Shown here in pieces: positions 45,585 to 53,048 of a DNA stretch of 64,000 nucleotides. The stretch's first letter is position 1, and each line of letters starts with the position of its first letter. The position numbers and the translations under genes are program-made. This stretch comes from Micromonospora alfalfae (GTDB lineage: Bacteria > Actinomycetota > Actinomycetes > Mycobacteriales > Micromonosporaceae), in the NCBI RefSeq assembly GCF_022230925.1, contig NZ_JAKKFH010000006.1, forward strand, positions 62,001 through 126,000, read 5' to 3'. The notes under the pieces are model-generated. The model was not told the DNA's origin. It was given only the letters and a program-made list of their open reading frames with translations, and ran no database searches.

Positions 45585-48056
45585 ATGATCAGCAGTCGGA
45601 ACATCGGCATGGTGGCGGCCGCTGCCACGCTGCTGGCCGCCGCGCCGCTGTCGGCCATCTTCCAGGGCTGGACGTGGTTGATCGAGTCCATCATCGCGGT
45701 CGCCGTGGTGGCCGGGGTGGCCGCGCTGACCCGCCTCGCCCGGGCACCGCTGTGGGGTCAGGTGCTGGGCATGCTGGCCGGCCTGATGCTCGCCCTGACC
45801 TGGTTGTTCCCCAGCGGCCAGGAGCTGCTCGCGATCCTGCCCACCCCGGGCACGTTCGCGTACTTCGGCGACCTGCTCGCCGGCTCCATGCAGGACATGC
45901 GCTCGTACGGGGTCGAGGTCCCGGACACTGACCCGCTGCTGTTCATCGCCGTGCTCGGCGTCGGCGGAGTCGCCGTGCTGGTGGACGTACTGGCCGTTGG
46001 GCTGCGCCGGCCCGCGCTGGCGGGGCTGCCGATGCTCGCCATCTACTCGGTGCCGGTCGCCGTCTACGTGGACAGCGTCCCCGCGGTGCCGTTCGTGGTG
46101 GGCGCCGCCGGTTACCTCTGGCTGCTGGTCACCGACAACGTCGACCGGGTCCGTCGCTTCGGGCGCCGGTTCACCGGTGATGGCCGCGACGTCGACGTGT
46201 GGGAGGCCTCTCCGCTGGCCTCCGCCGGCCGTCGGCTCGCGGCGGTCGGGGTGGCGCTGGCGGTGGTGCTGCCACTGGCGGTGCCCGGCATGACCGGCGG
46301 GCTGCTCGACTCGCTCAGCCGAGGGCCGGGCAATGGCACCGGCAACGGGTCCGGTTCGGGCGGCACGTCGGGTCGGATCGACCTGTTCGCCTCGCTCGCC
46401 GGCCAACTCAACCAGTCCCAGGTAGCCGACCTGGTGAAGGTGAAGACGTCCGAGCAGAACCCGTTCTACCTGCGTTACGCGGTCGCCGACGAGCTTCGCC
46501 CCGCTGGTTTCCAGGCGCGCAACCCCAGCGGCCGGTCGGTCAACAGGGACCTGCCGAACCCGGCCGACCGGGCCGGTCCAGGCGTGCAGCAGACCACCTA
46601 CCAGGCGACCGTCGAGGTCACCAAGAGCCTGAGCATGTCGCTGATGCCGGTGTACGCCGAGCCGACCCGCGCCGACGACCTCAGCGACAACTGGCTCTAC
46701 GACACCAACCAGCAGGTCGTCTTCTCCAACCGGGAGAACTCCCGCGGTCGGAAGTACTCCTTCGACTACGTCCGCTCGACGTTCACGCCTGAGGCGTTGC
46801 GGGCCGCGAAGCCGCTGCCGACCGAACACCCCGTACGCCGACAGATGACCGCTACCCCCGGGCCGGTGCCCGAGGTGGAGGAGCTGGTCAAGGGGCTGAT
46901 CCAGGGCAAGCGCACGGACTACGACCGGGTGCTGTCGATCTACCGGCACTTTTCGGCGGACAACGGCTTCAGCTACCGGTTGAGCACCGAGAGCGGCAGC
47001 AGCGGTCAGGACATCGTCAACTTCTTGACCAACAAGGTCGGCTACTGCCAGCAGTACGCCGCCGCGATGGCCTGGCTGGTCCGCTCGGCCGGCATTCCGG
47101 CCCGGGTGGCGTTCGGGTTCACCAACGGCAGCAAGCGCGACGGCGACACCTTCACGCTGACCAACCTCAACCTGCACGCCTGGACCGAGGTCTACTTCGA
47201 CGGGGCTGGTTGGGTGCCGTTCGACGCCACCCCGGCGTACGGGGTGCCCGGCTCCACCCGGTCAGCCTGGGCACCGGACACTGACGCGCCGGAGGCGCCC
47301 AGCCCGAGCAGCGACGCCACGAGCGCCCCGACGGACCCGGGCACCTCGACGGAGCCGACCGGCCAGGACAACGCCGACCGGGACACCGACGAAGGGCTCT
47401 CCCTCGGCGGGGCGACGCCGAACGAGCAGCCACCGGTCTGGCCCTGGTGGGCAGCGGGCCTGGTGGCCCTGCTGGTGCTGCTCGCGGTGCCCGCCCTGCG
47501 CCGGATGACCCTGCGCCGCCGACGCAGTGGCCGCGCGGCGAGCGGGGCGATGGCCTCCGCGAGAGTCGACGGCGGCACGGAGCCGGGGGCACGTCCGGTG
47601 ATGGTCAGCGCGGACGCCAACCAGGCCCGCGCGGACGCGCACGCCGCCTGGGCGGAACTGCTCGACACGCTTGTGGACTTCCGGGTCCCGGTCGATCCGA
47701 CCGAGACGCCCAGGGCGACAGCGGACCGGCTTGTCCGGGACTCCCTCGACGATGACGACGCGATCGGGTCCGCGCGGCTGCTCGGCCGGGCGGAGGAGCG
47801 GGCCCGCTACGCGCGGGATCCGCTGACCGGTGAGCGGTTGCTGCCGGCGCTACGCGCGGTCCGTGCGGCGCTCGCGACACGGGCGGACCGGCGGACCCGC
47901 CTCCTCGCCGCCGTGCTGCCGCCCTCGGTGCTGCTGCGCTGGCGCACCGCCATGGCCGACAGGTCCAGCCGGATGGTGGCGCTGACCGGTCAGGCCCGGT
48001 ACCGACTGCTGCGGTGGAACCCTCGTCGGCTGCTGGCCGACCGGGCCGCACGCTGA
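45585..48056 (+). CDS. TgpA-like membrane transglutaminase
   Basis: 823 residues from ATG MISSRNIGMV with GGAAGG 9 nt upstream. Six N-terminal membrane helices (DUF3488) are followed by an extracytoplasmic transglutaminase domain with triad Cys488 (VGYCQQYAAAMAWLVRSAGIPARVAFG), His531 (NLHAWTEVYFDGAGWVPF) and Asp547 (FDATP), a Ser/Thr/Pro linker, another helix (PWWAAGLVALLVLLAVPAL) and a DUF4129-like cytoplasmic tail. TgpA has such a domain facing the outside. With MoxR and DUF58 it makes a three-gene unit of still unclear role, probably at the envelope. Confidence 0.93.
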   Translation: MISSRNIGMVAAAATLLAAAPLSAIFQGWTWLIESIIAVAVVAGVAALTRLARAPLWGQVLGMLAGLMLALTWLFPSGQELLAILPTPGTFAYFGDLLAGSMQDMRSYGVEVPDTDPLLFIAVLGVGGVAVLVDVLAVGLRRPALAGLPMLAIYSVPVAVYVDSVPAVPFVVGAAGYLWLLVTDNVDRVRRFGRRFTGDGRDVDVWEASPLASAGRRLAAVGVALAVVLPLAVPGMTGGLLDSLSRGPGNGTGNGSGSGGTSGRIDLFASLAGQLNQSQVADLVKVKTSEQNPFYLRYAVADELRPAGFQARNPSGRSVNRDLPNPADRAGPGVQQTTYQATVEVTKSLSMSLMPVYAEPTRADDLSDNWLYDTNQQVVFSNRENSRGRKYSFDYVRSTFTPEALRAAKPLPTEHPVRRQMTATPGPVPEVEELVKGLIQGKRTDYDRVLSIYRHFSADNGFSYRLSTESGSSGQDIVNFLTNKVGYCQQYAAAMAWLVRSAGIPARVAFGFTNGSKRDGDTFTLTNLNLHAWTEVYFDGAGWVPFDATPAYGVPGSTRSAWAPDTDAPEAPSPSSDATSAPTDPGTSTEPTGQDNADRDTDEGLSLGGATPNEQPPVWPWWAAGLVALLVLLAVPALRRMTLRRRRSGRAASGAMASARVDGGTEPGARPVMVSADANQARADAHAAWAELLDTLVDFRVPVDPTETPRATADRLVRDSLDDDDAIGSARLLGRAEERARYARDPLTGERLLPALRAVRAALATRADRRTRLLAAVLPPSVLLRWRTAMADRSSRMVALTGQARYRLLRWNPRRLLADRAAR

Positions 48057-48243
48057 CCGAAACCCAACGCACCCACCCCCGCACCAGCGCTCCGGCGCAC
48101 CCGCCACCGCTCATCATCACTTGATGATCAGTAGTTGCAGAGCTTCTGGCAGCTGCTGCTCACCGAGTGATCATGGGTGCGCCAGGGTGGGTGCGCCGGT
48201 CCGGCGCAGCGGCACCGTGTCGGGGTGAGGCGTAGCCGAGTAG

Positions 48244-48378
48244 GGCGTAGGCCGCGCGGGCCGCGCGGGGCGTAGGCCGCGCGGGCCGAGCGAGGCGTAG
48301 GCCGCGCGGGCCGAGCGAGGCGTAGGCCGCGCGGGCCGAGCGAGGCGTAGGCCGCGCGGGCCGAGCGAGGCGTAGGCC
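48244..48378. repeat. 25-bp tandem repeat, about 5.4 copies
   Basis: Unit GGCGTAGGCCGCGCGGGCCG plus AGCGA begins at 48244, 48269, 48294, 48319, 48344 and 48369. The first copy and the last partial copy differ slightly. Exact period and near identity indicate recent slippage or unequal exchange. Confidence 0.95.
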
Positions 48379-48545
48379 CGGGGCGACGTCGGGTCTGCGC
48401 AGTGGTGCGGTGAAGTCGCGGTCTCCGGTGGCCGGGTGCCCCCGATCACGCGGAACTCGAGTCGATCATGCCGCTGGTCGGGGCGACGTCGTTCCGCGCG
48501 GATCCGACCGGGCGCAGCGGCTCAACGACTACCGGGACCGCCCAA

Positions 48546-48800
48546 GGTCGTGCTCGATCCAGGAAAGAGGCCCCTCCCCTCGCACACGATGCCACTACTT
48601 CCAGGATCGAGCACGATCATGCGGGAGCGGGCGCGGGCGCGGGAGAAGACCCCAGACCGAGCACGATCAGCGGGAGCAGGCGCGGGAGAAGGCCACGGAT
48701 CGAGCACGATCACGCGGGAGAAGTCGCAGGAGAAGACCACAGACCGAGCACGATCAGGCGGAAGAAGTCGCGGGAGAAGACCCCAGACCAAGCACGATCA
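48546..48800. repeat. Family of GAYCGAGCACGATCA repeats, five direct and one inverted
   Basis: Direct copies start at 48605, 48655, 48698, 48742 and 48786 (spacing 50, 43, 44, 44). An inverted copy GGTCGTGCTCGATCC is at 48546-48560 and can pair with the first direct copy over 40-odd nt. Between copies runs the related spacer GCGGGAGAAG. The third and first copies have T, the others C at position 3; the last has one change in the core. Confidence 0.9.
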
Positions 48801-48928
48801 CGCGGGAGAAGGCGCAGCGCAGAGGACGCGAACCGGGTAAGGGCGCGCGGATACGACGGAGGTCGCCGGGGGCTGTGCCCGGCGACCGCTCGTCGCGGCG
48901 TACGGCCCGCCTCAGCGGCGGGACCGGC

Positions 48929-49327
48929 TCAGCGGTGCCCCTCCGGGCGCTGCCGCCACCTGTCCTCCATGCGGTCCAGGATTGACGACCGGCGACCGGA
49001 TCGGCCACCGCGGGGACGACGACGACTCGTCGTGCCGCCCACCACGTGCAGGTCGGGTGACTGCGCCCGCCGGTGCGACTGCACCGCGAACGCGGCCGAC
49101 GCCAGCATGACGACGAAGCCCGCCACCGCCAGCGGTGGAGTCTTGATCACCGCGCCATAGACCAGTAGAGCCAAGCCAGCGATGATGACGCCGGCGGCGA
49201 CGAGCAGGCGACGCCGCGCATGGAAGCGCGGATCGCTGGCGCGCACGGCCGAGGCGAATTTGGGGTCCTCGGCAAGCGACCGCTCGATCTGCTCGAACAG
49301 CCGCTGCTCGTGCTCCGAGAGCGGCAC
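48929..49327 (-). CDS. DUF3040 membrane protein
   Basis: 132 residues. The family opening PLSEHEQRLFEQIERSLAEDPKFASAVR is followed by two membrane helices (RLLVAAGVIIAGLALLVYGAVI and PLAVAGFVVMLASAAFAVQ) and a basic Arg-rich tail. DUF3040 proteins are found next to dinB or the dcw cluster in most actinobacteria; the function is unknown. GTG start with GGGGAGGA 6 nt upstream. Confidence 0.92.
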   Translation of the reverse strand: MPLSEHEQRLFEQIERSLAEDPKFASAVRASDPRFHARRRLLVAAGVIIAGLALLVYGAVIKTPPLAVAGFVVMLASAAFAVQSHRRAQSPDLHVVGGTTSRRRPRGGRSGRRSSILDRMEDRWRQRPEGHR

Positions 49328-49443
49328 GGCACTCCTCCCCGGTCACGTTGGTCGGGCCCACTCGGGCCGACAGACCGTGGCAGCCAACCGGCTGCTTACC
49401 CGCAAGTCTACGAGGGGGGTCGCGCGTCGGAAAGCGGGACGAC

Positions 49444-50703
49444 CTATGGGCGGGGTGGATTTTCGTTTCGACGGGGATCACGGTCGCCCATCAGACTGGC
49501 CGGACCTATGACGGACCGCCCGAAACGGGCAGCGGCGGCGTCCGCGGCAGCTTCCGCTTCGCGCCAGCCACGCTCGGGCGCGCCGAGGGTGAGTTGCCGG
49601 GGAGCGCCCTGCGACGGGGCGAGTCCTTCCACCCGGACACCGACGAGTCGGATCCGCTCGCCGGGGTCCAACGCGGTGTAGAGCGCCCAGACCGTGTCGA
49701 ACATCTCGCGGGCGGTGTCGGTGGGAACGTCGAGGGTGCGAGATCGACTGACGGTGCGGAAGTCGGCGAGCCGGACCTTGAGTGAGACGGTGCGCCCGAC
49801 CTGCTCGGAGCCGCGCAACCGGACACCGACCTTCGCGCTGAGCGCCAGCAACGCGCGGCGGATCTCCAACGGGTCGGCCACGTCGACGTCGAAGGTCACC
49901 TCGGCGCCGATCGACTTGTCGACGTGCTCGGGGCTGACCCCGCGCGGGTCGCGCCCCCAGGCCAACTCGTGCAGGTGCGACGCCGAGGCGGCACCGACGG
50001 CTCGGCGGAGCATGCCCACCGGCGCCTCGGCGAGGTCGCCGACTGTGCTCAGGCCGAGCCGGCGTAGCGCCTCGGCGGCGCGCTCCCCCACCCCCCACAG
50101 GGCGTCCACCGGCAGCGGGTGCAGGAAGTCGAGCACCTGCCCCGGGGGCACGACCAGCAGGCCGTCCGGCTTGGCCCGGGTGGAGCCCAGCTTGGCCACG
50201 AACTTGGTCGGCGCCACCCCGACCGAGCAGGTCAACGCCTGCTCGTCGGCGACTCGGCGACGGATCAGCCGGGCGATGGTGGCCGGAGAGCCGAAGAGCC
50301 GACGGGCACCGGTCACGTCGAGGAACGCCTCGTCGAGGGAGAGCGGCTCCACCAGCGGCGTGACGTCTCGGAAGATCTGCATGACGGCCCGGGAGGCGGC
50401 CGTGTAGGCGGAAAAATCCGGTGGCAGGTAGACCGCGTGGGGGCAGCGGGCCCTCGCCTGACTGGTCGGCATCGCGCTGCGGACGCCGTACCGGCGGGCC
50501 TCGTAGCTTGCCGAGCTGACCACCCCGCGCGGGCCGACACCGCCGACGATCACCGGCCGGCCGCGCAGCTCGGGGCGACGACGCACCTCGACGGCGGCGA
50601 AGAAGGCGTCCATGTCGACGTGCAGGATCGGGCTGGCGGAGTCGTCGGCGTCCGGCCCGAAGCGCGGATCGTCGCCCCGGGGCAACGACTGGCTGCGGCC
50701 CAT
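49444..50703 (-). CDS. dinB: DNA polymerase IV (DinB, Y family)
   Basis: 419 residues. Translesion polymerase with intact catalytic carboxylates in LHVDMDAFFAAVEVRRRPEL and EPLSLDEAFLDVTGARRLFG, the steric-gate region, thumb helix-hairpin-helix (DALWGVGERAAEALRRLGLSTVGDLA) and little-finger domain. The C-terminus lacks an obvious QLSLF-type clamp motif apart from RQLTLG. A TAACCT hexamer ends 6 nt before the ATG with no Shine-Dalgarno, so it may be leaderless; no LexA box is seen here. Confidence 0.95.
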   Translation of the reverse strand: MGRSQSLPRGDDPRFGPDADDSASPILHVDMDAFFAAVEVRRRPELRGRPVIVGGVGPRGVVSSASYEARRYGVRSAMPTSQARARCPHAVYLPPDFSAYTAASRAVMQIFRDVTPLVEPLSLDEAFLDVTGARRLFGSPATIARLIRRRVADEQALTCSVGVAPTKFVAKLGSTRAKPDGLLVVPPGQVLDFLHPLPVDALWGVGERAAEALRRLGLSTVGDLAEAPVGMLRRAVGAASASHLHELAWGRDPRGVSPEHVDKSIGAEVTFDVDVADPLEIRRALLALSAKVGVRLRGSEQVGRTVSLKVRLADFRTVSRSRTLDVPTDTAREMFDTVWALYTALDPGERIRLVGVRVEGLAPSQGAPRQLTLGAPERGWREAEAAADAAAARFGRSVIGPASLMGDRDPRRNENPPRP

Positions 50704-50709
50704 CCCGGC

Positions 50710-50715
50710 AGGTTA
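50710..50715 (-). promoter_or_regulatory. Putative dinB -10 hexamer (leaderless)
   Basis: TAACCT on the minus strand ends 6 nt before the dinB ATG. No LexA-type box is visible around it. Confidence 0.4.
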
Positions 50716-50765
50716 ACCCGGAGGTACGACACCACCATCGGCCAGCGGGCCGAACCGTCAGCGGG

Positions 50766-51938
50766 TCAGCCCCGGACGACCAACAGCGGCACTGTCAGCT
50801 CCGCCGCGGTGTCCGACCCGTGGTAGGCCACCAACTTCGACGCCATCGGCCGCTCGGTGCGACTGGCCATGACCGCGTACGTGTCGTTGCAGATCGCCAC
50901 CACGTCGCCGATCCGGCCCAGGTGCTCCTCGGCCACCGGCCCGAACCAGCCGGTGGCCACCAGCTCGTCGCGGGTGCGTACCCGGGCCGTGGCACCCAGC
51001 ACCTCCGACCAGGCGGCCCGCACGTCGTCGACAGCGCCCGGCTCGACGTGCAGGTAACGCACCCGGGCCTCGCCGGCCACCAGCCGCACGCCGGCGCGCA
51101 GTCGCGGATCGGTGTCCAGGTCGAAGCGGTGCGCGGCAGGGATGTCGAGCTGCCCGTGGTCGGCGGTCACCAGCAGCGCGGCGTCCGGCGGCAGCCCGTC
51201 GACCAGTCGGGTCACCAGGGCGTCCACCTCGGTCGCGGCGACCCGCCAGGGCGCCGAGTCGACGCCGCTGATGTGGCCGTGCCGGTCCAGGTCGGCGTGG
51301 TAGCCGGAGACCAGTGTGGGCCCGGGCCCGGCGGCCAGCGCGGCCAGCATGGCGGTGGCCACCGCGTCCCCGCCGGCGGCGCCCCGGAAGTCGCCGCCCC
51401 GGTTGGCGGCCACCGTCAACCCGCTGCCGCCGAACTCCGGCCGACTCACCACGCTCGTCGTCACCCCGGCAGCGCGGGCCCGCTCCAACTGGGTGGGCAC
51501 CGGCTGCCAGCGCAGCGGCGACGGATCGGCGGCCCAGTCGGTGTGGGTGAGCACCCGATCGGTGCCGGGCACCCGCACTGTGAAGCCGAGCACGCCGTGC
51601 GCGCCCGGCGCGGCACCGGTGCCCAGCGACACCAGGCTGGTCGGAGTGGTGGACGGGAAACCGGCGATGAGCGGCCGGGCCACAGTCGCGGCGAGCCCGG
51701 CGATGGTCGGCGCGTACGGGGCCGCGGTCGGCAGCTGGTACCAGCCGAGCCCGTCGACGAGCAGCACGGCGATCCGGCGTACCCCGGCCAGCGCGGGCCG
51801 GAGCCCCAGCGGGTCGGTCGAGCCGGGCACCCCGAGCACCGCCAGCGCGCTGGGCAGCACGTCGGCGAGGCGACCCCCGCCGTGGCCCGGCCCGAGGATC
51901 TCCAGCGGCGCCGGCCGGCCACCGGCCTCGGCGGTCAT
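50766..51938 (-). CDS. Alkaline phosphatase superfamily (nucleotide pyrophosphatase-like) protein
   Basis: 390 residues. Metal-binding phosphodiesterase fold: VLLVDGLGWYQL (first metal Asp), nucleophile Thr in GFPSTTPTSLVSLGTGAAPGAHGVLGF, YHADLDRHGHISG and VTADHGQLDIP. No signal peptide is visible, so it may act in the cytoplasm. Substrate is not predictable; relatives cleave phosphodiesters or phosphonates. Overlaps the methyltransferase gene by 4 nt. Confidence 0.88.
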   Translation of the reverse strand: MTAEAGGRPAPLEILGPGHGGGRLADVLPSALAVLGVPGSTDPLGLRPALAGVRRIAVLLVDGLGWYQLPTAAPYAPTIAGLAATVARPLIAGFPSTTPTSLVSLGTGAAPGAHGVLGFTVRVPGTDRVLTHTDWAADPSPLRWQPVPTQLERARAAGVTTSVVSRPEFGGSGLTVAANRGGDFRGAAGGDAVATAMLAALAAGPGPTLVSGYHADLDRHGHISGVDSAPWRVAATEVDALVTRLVDGLPPDAALLVTADHGQLDIPAAHRFDLDTDPRLRAGVRLVAGEARVRYLHVEPGAVDDVRAAWSEVLGATARVRTRDELVATGWFGPVAEEHLGRIGDVVAICNDTYAVMASRTERPMASKLVAYHGSDTAAELTVPLLVVRG

Positions 51939-52684
51939 GCCGGCCGGCGGGCGAACAGGTGCAGTTGGGCGGCCAGGTCCCGGTACGGCGGTTGGACGGC
52001 CAGCGCACGTTCCAGCTCGACCACTGCGGCGGACTGCCCATCGGCGACAGCGGCAGGCAGCAGGTCGGCCAGCACGCGTACCCCGTGGATCTCCTCGACC
52101 ACCAGCCCGGCGGCGCCGAGCAGCGCGGCGGCGCCGGGGGCGTCGTAGCGTCGGCGCAGCGTGTCGCGCGGGCCAGCGGTGCCGGCCGGATCGGCGGCCA
52201 GGGTGGTCGCGACGTCCAGGTGCCCGTTCATCGCACGGCCCAGCACGGCGGCGGCCCGGCCGGCCACCAGCACACTGGCCGCGCCACCCGGGCGCAGCGC
52301 GGTGGCCAGCGCGGTCACCACCGGCGTCGGGTCGTCGACCACCTCCAGGACTGCGTGGCAGAGCACTAGGTCGACGCCGGCCGGCTCGACCAGCCCGGCG
52401 AGGGCGTCACCGTCGCCCTGCACGGCGACGATCCGGTCGGCCACCCCGGCCTCGGCGGCGCGGCGGGTGAGCGCGGCGAGCGCGTCGGGGCTGGCGTCGA
52501 CGACTGTGACCCGATGCCCGGCGCGGGCCAGCGGAACGGCGAAACCGCCGGTGCCGCCGCCCACGTCCAGCACTGTGAGCTCGGCGTCGCCGCGCCGGTC
52601 CAGCTCGGCGCGGAGCACCGACCAGATCACGGCGGTGCGGGGTGTCAGCGGCGGCTCGGCGAACCGGCCTGGGGTCTGCTCCAC
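51935..52684 (-). CDS. SAM-dependent methyltransferase, class I
   Basis: 249 residues from GTG VEQTPGRFAEPPLTPRTAVIW. SAM-binding motif I VLDVGGGTGGFAVPLARAGHRVTVVDAS (about residues 38-65), then VQGDGDALAG and VLCHAVLEVVDDP. Resembles CmoM/SmtA-type methyltransferases, but the acceptor is unknown. The start is supported by TAGGCT ending 7 nt upstream. In many actinobacteria this gene lies with the mutasome and dinB as here. Confidence 0.88.
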   Translation of the reverse strand: MEQTPGRFAEPPLTPRTAVIWSVLRAELDRRGDAELTVLDVGGGTGGFAVPLARAGHRVTVVDASPDALAALTRRAAEAGVADRIVAVQGDGDALAGLVEPAGVDLVLCHAVLEVVDDPTPVVTALATALRPGGAASVLVAGRAAAVLGRAMNGHLDVATTLAADPAGTAGPRDTLRRRYDAPGAAALLGAAGLVVEEIHGVRVLADLLPAAVADGQSAAVVELERALAVQPPYRDLAAQLHLFARRPA

Positions 52685-52691
52685 CCGGCCG

Positions 52692-52697
52692 AGCCTA
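52692..52697 (-). promoter_or_regulatory. Putative -10 hexamer of the methyltransferase gene (leaderless)
   Basis: TAGGCT on the minus strand ends 7 nt before the GTG at 52684; no Shine-Dalgarno between. Confidence 0.5.
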
Positions 52698-52778
52698 GTC
52701 ACCCGGCCCGGTGGTGGTGCGGGCGTGTGGCGGGGGGCGCCCACCACACGCCCGATCGGTGCGTGGCGCGGCGGCCGG

Positions 52779-52955
52779 TCAGGCCTCGGTGCCCTCGGCC
52801 TCGTCCTCCGCCCGGGACCGGCGCTCGTTGGCCACCGGACCGTTTGTCACCTCGTACTCGCGGGGGTCGGCGAGGTGCGACGGCACCCAGCCGGTGCCCA
52901 GTCGGGTCCGCCGGGCGTTGGCGATTCCACCGGTGTACGCGTGATTTCCCGTCAC
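52779..52955 (-). CDS. 58-residue conserved-looking small protein
   Basis: GTG start with AGGGGG 9 nt upstream. The protein begins VTGNHAYTGGIANARRTRLG, continues through TGWVPSHLADPREYEVTNGP and ends in an acidic/basic tail (ERRSRAEDEAEGTEA). It has no membrane segment or cysteine and is probably disordered. It lies 93 nt downstream of dnaE2 on the same strand. Codon use is like that of neighbouring genes and the ribosome site is good, but I recognise no family. Confidence 0.65.
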   Translation of the reverse strand: MTGNHAYTGGIANARRTRLGTGWVPSHLADPREYEVTNGPVANERRSRAEDEAEGTEA

Positions 52956-53048
52956 TGTCGTTCCCCCTCACGGATCACGGGCCGCTCTGCCCGCTCGGGA
53001 CGAGTCTCCCGCTCGACGGCTCGGGAAACCGTAATGTGGATCACTGAA

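Larger units (their letters stand above)
48057..48928. other. Gene-free repeat-rich region
   Basis: 872 nt between convergent transglutaminase and DUF3040 genes. Several open frames cross it on both strands but their translations are low-complexity and repeat-driven, and none has a credible start or family. It contains a 25-bp tandem repeat and a family of 15-bp repeats in both orientations, listed separately. Confidence 0.85.

Noticed and set aside
48546-48800. CRISPR-like array
   Set aside because: Repeats are only 15 bp with related, repetitive spacers and there are no cas genes; spacers are not unique sequences.
48410-48985. Open frames across the repeat region (plus and minus strand)
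   Set aside because: Translations consist of repeated Arg/Glu/Gly strings driven by the DNA repeats, without ribosome sites or conserved features.
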